This document shows, one piece after another, positions 1 to 10,423 of a stretch of DNA of 64,000 nucleotides (within the stretch, counting starts at the first letter, position 1; each line of letters starts with the position of its first letter). A program made the translations under genes and the position numbers. The notes beneath the pieces are model-generated. The model was not told the origin of the DNA, made no database searches, and worked only from the letters and a program-made list of their open reading frames with translations. The stretch is from Isoetes taiwanensis. Lineage: Eukaryota > Streptophyta > Lycopodiopsida > Isoetales > Isoetaceae. The stretch is from assembly GCA_021234155.1 (NCBI GenBank), contig JAJEKV010000571.1, forward strand, positions 80,456 through 144,455. Direction: 5' to 3'.

Positions 1-1000
1 AGATATTTTAATACTCTTTTTGCAGCCAACCGGTGAACCTTCGTGATTGCCGTGCATCTTTCTCTTTCGGGATATTGACGGCGTATAGGTTATGTCCGGC
101 CTTTTCAGCATTGCTCAAATCTGATAAACACCCTACTAGAGCCGCGATATGGGACCTGTGGTCATGTACTCAGTTCATCAGCATCAACCTCAGAACTTAC
201 AAGTTAAGCGATGGCACGGGTACAATTGAGTTTTGATGATTACAAGCTTGTTGCATATTGAACCTTTTAAGCATATTTTCTATATGCCCTTTTTTGTTTT
301 AGTTTCAGCAATCTTTTTTCACATCTCTAATCACCTCAATTCGGAAATTTTTGTAAGGGCCCTAAGTCCGTCATCTTGAATCGTCTTTGTAGAATATTTT
401 TGCAAACTTCGAACTTGAGTGGAATTAGCAACCAATGATGCGATCATCTACATACAAGGCTATAATACAAAATTTATTTTCTATTTTGTATCTATATAAG
501 TTACCATCATTTTGAAATTTTTCAAACCCTTGCTCTCTTAGAAAAGTGTCTATGCAAAGATACCATTCTCTTGGAGCTTGCTTCAAACCATATCTTGCCC
601 TATTCAATTTCCAAACCAAATTGTTTCCTTTCTCAAAACCAGAGCCTGTTTCATGAAGATGTCTTCCTCTAGTATAGCATTTAAAAGCCTTTGTTTTCAC
701 ATCCATGTGATGGATTTCATAGTCAAAGAGCATTGGCCAAACTTAACAATACCCTTAGGCTAGTGAGCTTTACTATGGGTGAATAAGTTTCATCATAATC
801 TTGTCCCTATTTTTTGAGTAAACCCACGAGCCACTAAGCGTGCTTTATATTTTTGTGAACCATCTGCATTGGTTTTGATTTTAAAATCCATTTGCCGCCA
901 ACTATGTTTTGTCCAAAGAAAGTTGCTCAACAACATCATAAGTATGAGTATCGCAAAAGAGCTTAACTCATCATGCATAGCCTTTTTTCCATTCTTCCTC
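1..1000 (-). pseudogene. copia reverse transcriptase and RNase H, frameshifted
   Basis: The minus strand of 425-733 encodes a reverse transcriptase stretch with IHHMDVKT (motif A, catalytic Asp), YGLKQAPREWY and the active-site box LYVDD. The piece at 793-978 gives KYKARLVARGFTQK, the conserved block before motif A. Below 424 the frame breaks; SKRFKMTDLG-like and RPDI-Y-type blocks of the copia connection/RNase H region can be followed in different frames towards position 1. It is the 3' part of pol of the element at 1-4140 and is non-functional because of several frameshifts. Confidence 0.85.
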
Positions 1001-1419
1001 GCATTAACACTTTCTAAGGCTGCTCAAAAGCGTTACGGGTATTTCAATATCTTCAATTATTGCCATAATCACGTTCAATTTCATCCTCTCGCTTGATTTG
1101 ATTGCAGCGGTTCCAATCTTACGCTCCCACCTAAAGGATTTCTTCCATAGACTTCTTTGTCAAATTTAATTTCATCTTAGGTCTTTGTGCTTCATTTCTC
1201 CTCTTCGAAGTCTTCTTCTCACGGTGCTTTATCGCTTTAAGAACTTGTTTTCAGCAGGATCTCGAGTTTGAGGTATTTGATCTGCGACTAATCCATCTAT
1301 TTTATCCTCCTCCTCCTCTTCATAATCAATTTGATTATTTGTCATCTGTGAAGCTTGAGGAGTAGGCAATTCCTTTTGAACTTGATGTCTATGTTTGTAC
1401 AAAACATCTTCACGAGAAT

Positions 1420-2650
1420 ATCACATCCCTACTAATCACAATATTTTTATTTTCTGGAATAAAAATTCTATATAGCCTTTCAGTGGCTATCATAGCCTAC
1501 AAGAAAACCAATCTCAGCTTTGGCATCAAGCTTTTCACGAAGTTCATCGGTTTATGAACATAAGCCAGGGCAGCCATAAACTTTAAATTTTTCATAATCA
1601 ATTTCTGAACCTTCTCCATACCACATTAAATCAGGGAATATTCCCTTGCAAACTTGATGAAGGAAAATGACTTATTTTGTATGGTATTGGCTGTCAATAA
1701 AGCTTCTTCCCATAAATAATTTGGTAATCCATCGTTCTTAATCATTGACTTGATTTGCATTCATATAAGCGCCCTATTTCTTCTTTTCGCTATTCCATTT
1801 TGTTGGGAATTTGTATCTACATGTTAATTGTCTCCTCGATGCCATTTGCAATACAAAACTCTTAAACTTTTGAAAGATACTCTCCCCTCTATCAGATCTT
1901 ATGCACTTTAATTTCTTACCTGTTTGCCTTTCTGATTCAGCAACAAACTGTTTAAAGGCTATTGCAAGTAACATTTACATTTTCTGGTATAATCATCAAT
2001 GAATGTGATAAAATACCTTTTGCTTGTCCTACCTCTGACATTCAAAGGTCCACACAAGTCAATTATGAACCAATTCCGGTATCTCCTTACTTCTTTTCTT
2101 TTGCTTTGAGGAAGGCAATCTATTAATTTTGCCTAGCATGCATCCTTCACATATATGCCCTTTTTCCTCATTTTCATATTTAATGAATCCTTTCTTTGCT
2201 AATAACTTGAGATTATTTGCATGAGTGTGTGCTAATCTATTGTGCCACATCTCAAATTCTGATAGCATCAACATTTGACAAGGTAAATCATCGACATGCT
2301 CAAACTGAAATAGTTTACCAACTCGCTTAGCATGAAACTTAATTTCATTATTCAATCATATGTTCTGCCAACATCATCAAACACTACTCTGTAACCCAAA
2401 TCAACTAAGCTGGCTATGTGATATAAGATTTTTGATAATTCGGTACACACAAAACATTTTTTAATGTTCACTATATTTCCTTGCAAATCCCATAGCTGCA
2501 ATAATCCCCTTCCTTCAATCTTTTGCAAGGCTCCATTTCCTACTTGCACACTTTTGGCTTCTCCTTGTTCCAAATTTTTAAGCAAATGAGCAAGTGGACT
2601 ACGATCTTTCAGCTCCACTATCAACTACAAGAGCATGAGATAACTTGTTA
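1420..2650 (-). pseudogene. copia protease, GAG-pre-integrase and integrase, frameshifted
   Basis: The minus strand of 2352-2650 carries the protease: a VVDSGAERS active-site motif is visible near 2610-2640, but in a different frame from the rest of the domain, so one shift lies right after the catalytic site. 2059-2355 encodes WHNRLAHTHANN and CEGCMLGK, the His-His-Cys-Cys zinc-binding part that precedes copia integrase. 1774-1974 has KCIRSDRGE, the second catalytic Asp region. Further down, NGIAERKNR-like and LPNYLWEEAL-like blocks continue to about 1420 in other frames. Part of the middle/pol ORF of the element at 1-4140. Confidence 0.85.
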
Positions 2651-2814
2651 GTATTGTTCTTATTTTCAACAATCGAATTCAGCAAGTTTACCTCATCTTC
2701 ATCAACAATCTTTTCACCTTCTTCATCTTCTTGTGCAATAAAAGCACCAGCGGACTTCCTACCTTCCCTCGACCTCTTGATGCACCTCTACCTGCTAGAG
2801 CTGCCTCTACCTCT

Positions 2815-3630
2815 TCAAGTTCCTTTGGGTAGGACACTTAGATGCCAAGTGGCCTTGACCACCACATGTGTAGCGGTAAAACTCTTTTTCTTGAGCTTAG
2901 GACAATTACTTTTGACATGACCAGGTTCATGACAGAAATAACATATGATTTTATCTTGTCTTTTACCAGCATACAAAATTTCAGTTTCCTCTTCAACTCC
3001 TTTCACAACCCTTTTTTGCTCCACCTCTGTTCTAATAATTGCTTCACCTCTTCCCCTGTTCTTAGCAATGTTTCTTATGAATAAACTCAATTTGATCATT
3101 ATCTACAATTGCTCTAGCAATTGCTAAAACTAGTATCTCTCGGTTGAGATCTACTCCAGCTCCACTAAGATCAGCCACTATATTATCAAACTTGTTAAAA
3201 AAGTCTGAAACATCATCCTCATCATGTAACTTAAGATTTCTGAGCTCTTTATCCAATAAATCTATTTGTGATGAGGTTTTCTCTTCATAATGTTTTAGCA
3301 TAAACATCCACATCTCCCTAGGACTCTTGTTTCTCAATTTTAGCCTAATTGTAGGACTAACCTTTGAAGCAATGATCCCTTGTGCCTCTTTCACTTTGGC
3401 CAAACTAGATGACCCTAGCTCCCTTTGCTTTCTCGAGGTAACTTCTTCACTCTTGGCGACATCTCCTTCCTGTCCCTGCGTGCGAGAGGCATTAACAACA
3501 CTTTGGAACTTGCAAGCGTGTTTGCAACCTGCTGATTAGGATCCACAAGATCCCACAAGTCTTCTACTTCCAACACATGTTTCGCGACATCCTTCCGGAT
3601 CGAAACCGGGCCCTCCTTTGTAAACTTCAA
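2815..3630 (-). pseudogene. copia gag with CCHC zinc knuckle, frameshifted
   Basis: 3415-3630 (minus) holds the gag N-terminus (a VEDLWDLVDP block). 3062-3403 has the typical copia gag core with SPREMWMFMLKHYEEK and SQIDLLDKELRNLKLHDEDDVSDF. 2815-3099 has the zinc knuckle CYFCHEPGHVKSNC, a complete C-X2-C-X4-H-X4-C. The three parts lie in different frames. The matching part of the second copia element (8333-9034) is recognisably the same protein, with the same core helices. Confidence 0.85.
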
Positions 3631-3679
3631 GCTGTTGCCAACAATCCGGCTCCAAAGCGGCTAGACATATCTCCCAACA

Positions 3680-3693
3680 CGTGCTCGATACCA
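3680..3693 (-). other. Primer-binding site of the minus-strand copia element
   Basis: On the minus strand the sequence after the LTR end (TCTAACA) is TT followed by TGGTATCGAGCACG. This is the initiator-tRNA-Met-complementary site TGGTATCAGAGC with two bases lost. It lies just upstream of gag, as expected for a plant copia element. The damaged site agrees with an old, dead copy. Confidence 0.7.
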
Positions 3694-3695
3694 AA

Positions 3696-4140
3696 TGTTA
3701 GATTCAAAGCTTAGGATATGAACTCAAGTATACCAAGTATATGCTTACGCCTCTTCCAACCCGCACCTATCACTTCATCACCAGCGGATGCATACATCTA
3801 TCCCCATCATCCCTATATATATGAATATTTTTCTTGCCAATCACGGACATATCCACTTGTCAAATCGTGCATGCCCTTCATATAGAAAGTTTTCCAACTT
3901 GCACGGATAATAGGATGCCCTCTTTGTCCTTAAGTTCTAGGCGTCGTTGACTTTGACCGTTGACCGATCAACCCAAAACCTAAGTGGGTGGGGGGTACCA
4001 AGCAATTTCGTGAGGCGTAGCAACCTCGAGGTAGTACGCCCGCCACTTTTCAATTTCAGAGCTTTTTCTTTCTTGCATTCACTGCCACTGCTTCTCATGA
4101 ATGCTTGTATGAATCCTCATTAGCCTAGGGGAGCCAAAAT
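3696..4140 (-). repeat. Degenerate 5' LTR of minus-strand copia element
   Basis: The region aligns by eye with the reverse complement of the LTR at 7724-8305: shared blocks are the stretch around CATGCCCT at 3870, the GACTTTGACC/CAACCCAAAACC stretch at 3950-3980, and the GCCCGCCACTTT block near 4040. The inverted repeat AAGTGGCGGGCAGG that flanks a short spacer in the younger LTR is still partly present (one arm is mutated to GTGGGTGGGG). The lower boundary, TG at 3696, is clear; the upper one is not. Confidence 0.65.
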
Positions 4141-4149
4141 GTGGTCACT

Positions 4150-4740
4150 AATCCCCTTATGGTGCTAGCAACTTCATTTGATCCTCGATGCAGGGCAATG
4201 CGGCATTTATCCCATCATAGAGTCGTAGATGACATTTTGTAAGTCTGTGGGGCATGCAAATACCGCAAGTCTTTGCCAAAGGTCCCGGGGACCGTATCAT
4301 ATCTTAGATCTTGAAATCTTAAAGCGGTGATGCAGTCCGCCATTGCGGTAGTAGCTTCCATAAGGATTCTAAGAGTGAATATATGGTCGATTGTGGGTGA
4401 GTAGATAAACCCCGTCTCCGCCAATCAGACGGACTCCGGCTTCCCCGGCGAGGTTAACTTCTTCTCAACCACACGCTAAAAGCTTTGCAAGTAATGGGCT
4501 CACCATGATCATGCGGTAGTTAAGCGAATCATCCCTATTACATGTCTTATGAATTGGGGTGACCTTGCTAACCATCCACTCCCGGGAGGCCCTCCCTTAT
4601 GGCACGGTTAATGATCATTGTCAAAGGCCCTAGCAAAGTGGCCCACCCCATTTCAATAACTTCGGCTTGAAGTCCCGCAAGTCCGCCCGGCTTTGCCATT
4701 AGCGGATGTCTAAGGCCCTATTGGATGTCTTCCTCCGGGT
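4150..4740 (-). pseudogene. LINE (non-LTR) reverse-transcriptase fragment
   Basis: The minus strand at 4215-4424 encodes TIDHIFTLRILMEA followed by a decayed DF-KAFDTVP block and KDLRYLHAPQTYK. These are the classic non-LTR reverse transcriptase motifs around palm motif A. The stretch above it (4440-4740) holds degraded versions of the preceding blocks and is clearly similar to 56260-56600, which belongs to the second LINE. Several shifts and stops make it non-functional. It lies directly behind the LTR of the copia element, so one probably inserted next to or into the other. Confidence 0.7.
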
Positions 4741-6558
4741 GAGTTGCAGCATTTCTCCTACGATCACGGAACCCGGTTTGCTCTCACGGGGATCATACAA
4801 CTCCTCCAAGCGATGCATCCACCGGTCTATGGTAATATTGCCGGGTCGTTGATGCCTCTTGTACAACACCCCCTGGAGAAGGCTTTAATTCGGTCATCAA
4901 CAAATCAAACATCTTGGCTGGCGATGACGCAATGTAGCAAAGCGCATTTCTTTGTGAAGATTGAGCCAGATGTTCATTCTAATGGAAACGAACATTTTGG
5001 ACAAGTATTATACTCCATAGGTCTGCTTTAATCTGTTTTTAAGTTTGAGATTGCCTTTTAAAAATGATATTTTAACAAGTTAGCTCCCATTACCCTTCCA
5101 AGTTTTCCCTTTGGACTGTTTCAGTATCAGGTCTGACATATGAGAGTCTGAGTTTCCAAGTTTTCATGTTCAAAGACTTCATTTTTTTCTCTGGTACCAG
5201 CATGCCAATAGAATGAGTTTATAAGGCTGCAGAAGATTATGATACAGAACTTTTTTCACCATATTTGGGGTCTGTAGAGCTCTTTTTTATTCCGGAGTCT
5301 TCAAATTCTGTTTTTGGTCTTCTTTGTGCCGCGTACTTTTCTGATCATAAAAATATCATGGTAGTGGGTTCCTTATCACTAATTTTGGCTCCATTCCCAG
5401 AAATCATTGGATGGCAAAATGCTTTGTCTAGTTCCTAATCTACGGTTTCTACTTTGATGTAATTTCAAGACCACTATCTTATAACATTTTCTACTTTCTA
5501 GATAAGAGCAATGCCTTTGCTTTTCAATATAAATTGTCTTTTGTTAGTTATGTCTGTAGAAGTGCAAGCAAACAAAGACAAAATCTGGTTAAAAATGTTC
5601 TTCACCGAAATTAAACTTGCAAACTACTCTTTTAAAAAGACTTCTGAACTGGGTGCAGGTTAAAAGCTGGTTTTCTCTCAAAGAATCTTCAATTATGCTG
5701 CCAGATTTGAGTTGTATCGCCCCCATGGTGCTGCCTCTGATGGCCTGATGCTTTTGTGCCATGGTATTGTAAGTATTTCATCTACTGTCAGAGTCCAAGA
5801 TTGCCTTTGAATTGGAAAGTTAAGCTGGCTTATGTAGGACAGTGGCAGGACGGTCCTGTGTTGCTTCTCGTGATTTATGAACGTGGTTCTCGTGATTTAT
5901 GATTATGTGTGATTACTGCATTTATGATTACGTGATTCCCAGACTTAGATACTATACAATCAGTCTGCAAATGGATAGCAATTGGGTTCAACTCCCAGCA
6001 TATAATTAGGTCGTTCATGCGTTTCTTTTGTTCTTGCGAAGTTGCAGTCTTTGGCCGAGAAATTACTCTCTAGGTTATTCCTGAACTGTGGCAGAAGCTA
6101 TGAAGGGGGCATTTTAAGTTGCCTGTAGACAATAGAGCTTGGTAGATGGGCGATGTTTGATTTACCTTTGAATTAAGTTATATTACAATAGAAAGGGGAT
6201 CTGAAATTGTTTCTCTACTAATAACAGGATATGGCATTATAGGAACTTAAGCAAGATTTGTGGCAAGATCTTTGCTTACACCAGCTATATATTCACCATG
6301 ATGTTTTATGCCCTTCCAAGATGGTACTCTAACAGTATATCATCTGCTATAAATCTTGTTTTGATTGGTTGTTTTCCAAGACGATAGATCCTCTGTAAAC
6401 ATGATTCTTATTGCAATATTCAGATTACGGATATAATGATTACATAAAATGTACTCATAGTTGTTTGCAATGGAAATAATTTGTTGGTGTTAATGTTATT
6501 GTGCTTTTTAGTACTTAATATTTAGGCCCATAAAGTTTACCTATGTTTGCTTTAGTTA
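4741..6558. other. AT-rich intergenic DNA, no convincing gene
   Basis: No long ORF or known domain is visible. One stretch, about 5659-5769, looks exon-like: it follows a pyrimidine-poor but usable GGTGCAG and ends at ATT/GTAAGT, with an open frame containing FELYRPHGAASDGLMLLCHG. I do not recognise this peptide. Short poly-A/T tracts and diverged repeats fill the rest. Confidence 0.4.
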
Positions 6559-7166
6559 GGGCCCGACGGGCCCAAATTTTTTTTTTAATATAACAATCAA
6601 CACACAACTACCATTAACATTATTAACACAGACCATTGCATTTAACACATTTAAATTAAAATCCCCCTTAAAGGTAACATAACATAAAGATTTCACTTCA
6701 CATTCGCCGTTAGATTAAAATTTAACATAACAAAAACTGTTAAATCTTGTTTCACACTGATGGTCACGCCGTTAGGTTAAAAATTAACATAACGAAAGCC
6801 GTTAAATATTACTTCACACTGATTGTCCTGCCGTTATGTTAAGAGTTAACATAACGGAAACAGTTAAATATTGCTTCACACTGACTATCATGCCGTTAAG
6901 TTAAAAATTGAAATGGAGCTTAAGGGATGGGGTCCCCCTACCCTTAAATTTGAAGGGAAAAATTATGGCCCGTTAAGTCCTCCGTTAAAATTTAACCTAA
7001 CGGAATACAGTGTGAACCCCAGTTATCTTGTACCATTACCTTAATTGTGCCGTTATTTTTTAACCCCATAATTTTAACGGAATTTTTTAACGGAAGCCAA
7101 TGTGAAGCACAGTTAAGTTAATTTTTTTAACCTAACGGCACTTTAACGGCCAGTGTGAAGCGGCCC
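6559..7166. mobile_element. MITE-like element with repeated subterminal motifs
   Basis: The 608-bp stretch is bounded by GGGCC and GGCCC and flanked on both sides by TTA (6556-6558 and 7167-7169). A TTA duplication with a GGGCC terminus fits PIF/Harbinger-type MITEs. The right end, read inward, is CGCTTCACACTGGCCGTTAA. A related motif (CTTCACACTG...GCCGTTA-GTTAAAAATTAAC) recurs about every 62 bp in the left half (near 6690, 6750, 6811, 6873). It recurs in opposite orientation in the right half (near 6980, 7080, 7110, 7150). The element encodes nothing. Family assignment is inference; the repeat structure is seen directly. Confidence 0.55.
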
Positions 7167-7718
7167 TTAGTATGCCAAAAGTATAGTTTGTTGACTTGGC
7201 AGGGCCGATTTGTGTCCTCTTGAAGTACCAGTAGTCCGCAGGCTTGCAGGGCTTTCATGAACCTCTTATACTTGCAATACTTCAATCAAACAATGGTAAT
7301 AACAAACAAAGAATCTGCTTAGTCCATTTATTGCTAAAAAAAATCAATCCATTCTATCTATTGCCATTCTAAAAGATTGCTGAATGATTTTCTCATATTT
7401 GTCTTTCTCATCCAGCAGTTGCAGACTCTACTGGATTCCTTAAAACGTTTAGGGACGTCTTCCTGTTTCATTGTTGCCAAGATTACATTATGAAATGTGG
7501 CAAGTCCTCAAGAAACAAGCCATAGGTCTGGCCAAATCATCATACTATCATCAGTCAGCATAGAGACAAGGCCTGAATTTTTCATAGCAACAAGCTGTTT
7601 CATATAATTTCTTATGTTACACAAACTATGATCTTCTGCGTTTGGGATTTAGATAATGTGCAACTCTTTATATCAGTAGGTAACGTGCCATTTCTATGCT
7701 GTATCTCTTTTGCGTCAT
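7167..7718. other. Intergenic DNA, nothing recognised
   Basis: AT-rich sequence between the MITE-like element and the copia insertion. No ORF of note, no domain, no clear repeat apart from homopolymer runs. Confidence 0.5.
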
Positions 7719-7723
7719 CCCAT

Positions 7724-8305
7724 TGTTGTGGTTGTCATGTAATAATTGTAAGTGATATTCTAATCTATGAGAAGCAGTGGCAGTAGATTAGAGTGTCAAC
7801 AGTGATCTATGAGAAGCAGTGGCAGTAGATCAACTTAAGAAAGTATGAAAAATATGTGGAAAAAGTAAAGTGGCGGGCAGGTACTACCCAGACGTTGCTA
7901 GGCTCGCCAGAAAACTCGTGATACCCCCTGCCCGCCACTTAGAGTTTTGGGTTGACTGGTCAAACGGGTCAAAGTCAATGACAGCTGGAAAATAAGGACA
8001 GCAGGGCATCCGACTATTTAGGCAAGTTGGAAAATCTATATGTAGGGCATGCACGTTTTGACAAGTGTAGATATCCAGGTTGATAAGAAAAGATATAAAA
8101 TGAATGATATACATAGAGATGCAGAGCCTGAGCGCAGATCTAAGTGCGGGTGAACGAAGTTGTATTTTGTCAAAGGTTATTGGATGAGTGACCATATTTT
8201 GGCTCCATGAACCTAAGCTTTTACAAGCCTTGTTTATAAAGTTGTCTAGCAAATTTGGTGAGTTAAGTTATTGTTATACTGACAATTTCTGGAACAATTT
8301 CTACA
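7724..8305 (+). repeat. 5' LTR of copia element
   Basis: Begins TGTTGTGGTTGTCATG and ends TTTCTACA; the same ends bound the LTR at 12384-12964. A TATA-like GATATAAAATG lies near 8090. A duplicated block ATCTATGAGAAGCAGTGGC occurs at about 7765 and 7807; this patch is the only part that differs strongly from the 3' LTR. A 14-bp inverted repeat, AAGTGGCGGGCAGG (7868-7881) and CCTGCCCGCCACTT (7927-7940), is conserved in both LTRs. Confidence 0.95.
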
Positions 8306-8306
8306 G

Positions 8307-8320
8307 TGGTATCAGAGCCA
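8307..8320 (+). other. Primer-binding site (initiator tRNA-Met type)
   Basis: TGGTATCAGAGCCA starts one base after the LTR end at 8305. It is the usual plant copia site complementary to the 3' end of initiator tRNA-Met and is intact. Confidence 0.92.
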
Positions 8321-8332
8321 AGGTGATTCAGG

Positions 8333-9034
8333 ATGTCAACCAGATTCGGTGCCAATTTGCTAGCAACTGTTGAAGTGTTTAAAGGTGACACTGGTTTTCA
8401 AATTTGGAAAGAAGGAATTGAATCTGTTTTAAAGTTTGAGAATCTTTGGGGCTTAATTGATGGCAGTACATTTGCCATGGCTACTTCTGCATCTCCTGCA
8501 AGATCTGGTACTGCAGGTGCTAATCCAGGAGGTGGTCTCACTGTGAGTGCAAGTGCAAGCTCAGGTGGTGAAAGCTCTGGTGGTGGATCTGTTGTTGGTG
8601 GAGGTAGCTCTGCAATTCAAACTGATGCCACTAAAATAATGGAGGCTCAAGCCATTATTATGAGCAAGGTAGGAAATGCGTTGAAATTAAAGTTGAGAGG
8701 TAAACAGCCAAAGGAGATGTGGGAATACATGATTAAACATTTTGAAATCAAGAGTTCATCTCAGATAGATGTTTTGGAAAAACAACTTAGAAGACTTAAG
8801 TTGTTTGAAAAAGACAATATAACTGAGTTTATGGAGAAATTTGAGTCCATAATTGCAGACTTGGAAGGTGCAGGATCTATTGTGAATGATCAAAATCAAA
8901 TTCTGTACTTGGCCAAGTCAGTTTCTCATAATTCTCATTTAGCTACACTAATTAGAAATGTGGCTACGAGCAAAGAGCATGCTGTAAAAATGATTCAAAC
9001 AGAGTTTGAACAAACTCGACAGTGGGAAGTTTAA
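8333..9034 (+). pseudogene. copia gag, ends by frameshift before the zinc knuckle
   Basis: Starts at the first ATG after the primer-binding site (MSTRFGANLLATVEVF). The core has KLRGKQPKEMWEYMIKHFE, SSSQIDVLEKQLRRLKLFEKDNITEF and the nucleocapsid-proximal block TLIRNVATSKEHAVKMIQTEFEQ; a Gly/Ser-rich insert lies at about residues 60-100. The frame closes at 9034. The continuation in another frame from about 9040 has only GHLASEC, the C-terminal half of a CCHC knuckle; the first two cysteines are gone. The capsid part is intact but the nucleic-acid-binding knuckle is not. Confidence 0.9.
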
Positions 9035-10423
9035 AAAGGGTGGAAGTACTTCAGAGATCAGTAAAGGACATTTGGCTTCAGAATGCCCAAGTCCTAAATC
9101 TTCATCTGGAAGAGGGAGAGGTCGTGCCAGAACTGGAGGCAGGGGGAGAGGGAGGTTTCAACCAAGTATGAATCTGGTTAAAGAGGAAAGTATTGAAGAA
9201 GCTAGCAGTGGAGATGAAATTTTTGAGGTAAAGTGTAATCATGTCTCAAATAATGTTCTTACTTCAAAATCCTTACATGACAATTTTTGTGTGATAGATT
9301 CAGGAGCAGAAAAAAGTGTAGTCTTCAAGCCAAATCTGCTACAGAATTGTGTAAAGAAAGTTGGGCATGTACAGTTGGGAGATGGTGGAGTGCAGCAGAT
9401 TAAGGATGCTGGTGTTTTAGAGATCTTTGATTTACAAGGGAAACCTGTTAAACTCAGAGACGTGTTGTGTGTTCCTGGATTAGTAAGAAATTTGATTTCA
9501 GTAAGCCAACTTGTTGATCTTGGATACAAAGTTGTATTTGAGAAACTGGAATGTACTATTTTTCATGATAATGAAATCATTGTTGGCAGACGTGTTGGTA
9601 ACTTGTTTAGTTTTCAATACAGTCATGTTCCATGTCTGAATTCCATTGAGTGTACATCCAAACAAGTCTGGCATACTAGACTTGGACATACAAATTTCAA
9701 GAACCTTGATGCTCTGGAAAAGAGAGGGTTGATCACCATGACTTCAAATAAGGAAGAGAAGGTTTGTGCTGGCTGTATGCTTGGAAAGCAGACTAGACAA
9801 ATCTTTAAGAAGTCAAAACACAGGTCAAAACGAATTTTGGAGTTAATTCACACAGATTTATGTGGGCCTATAAATGTAACTAGTATATCTGGTTACAAGT
9901 ATTTTATGACTTTCATTGACGATTTCAGTAGAAGAGCTAATTGCTATTTATTGAAATCAAAAGACCAAGCTCTAGATGCTCTTAAAATTTTTGTTGCTGA
10001 AGTAGAGTTGGAAACTGGAGCGAAGATCAAATGTATCAGATCTGACAGAGGTGGTGAATATCTGTCAGATGATGGTTCTGTGCATCCAAAGGTATTAAAA
10101 GACAACTTACATATGGGTATTCTCCACAGCTGAGAATGGGTGGCGAAAGAAAAAAAAATAGAACTTTATTAAATGCAGTCAGATCTATGTTGAAGTATTC
10201 AGGATTGCCAAATTTTTTATGGGATGAGGCACTGAAAACTGCAGTGTTTATTCAAAACAGGTTGCCTTCAATGAGCATAAATGGAGCCATACCTGAAATG
10301 CTATGGTCAGGTAAGGCACCATCTTTTGACAAATTTAGAACTTATGGTTGTTTGGCATTTGCACAGGTTCCAGAAGAATTAAGGAAAAAGCTTGATGATC
10401 GATCTTATATCTGCTATCGATGA
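9006..10423 (+). pseudogene. copia protease and integrase, frameshifted
   Basis: The frame 9006-10133 has an Arg/Gly-rich linker, protease active site CVIDSGAEKS (Asp codon about 9297-9299), then WHTRLGHTNFKN and CAGCMLGKQTR (zinc-binding H-H-C-C). The integrase core follows with HTDLCGP (first Asp) and CIRSDRGGEY (second Asp). The frame ends at 10133. 10136-10423 continues with ERKKNRTLLNAVRSML, which carries the third catalytic residue (Glu), then LPNFLWDEALKTAVFIQNRLPS and the integrase C-terminal region. Between them the conserved TPQQNGVAERKNR-type block is disrupted by a shift. Homologous to the minus-strand copy at 1420-2650. Confidence 0.9.

Larger units (their letters stand above)
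1..4140 (-). mobile_element. Decayed Ty1/copia retrotransposon, truncated by window edge
   Basis: Reading the minus strand from about 4140 down, the order is LTR, primer-binding site, gag with a CCHC knuckle, protease, GAG-pre-integrase, integrase, reverse transcriptase, RNase H. That is the Ty1/copia order, with integrase before reverse transcriptase. All domains are broken by frameshifts and stops, so the copy is inactive. The LTR is clearly similar to the LTR of the plus-strand copia element at 7724-12964, so both belong to related families. The 3' LTR lies outside the window to the left. Domain identity is firm; the outer LTR boundary near 4140 is an estimate. Confidence 0.85.

Noticed and set aside
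7884-8252. 122-codon minus-strand ORF repeated at 12540-12911
   Set aside because: It is antisense within the two copia LTRs, so its duplication reflects the LTRs, not a gene pair.
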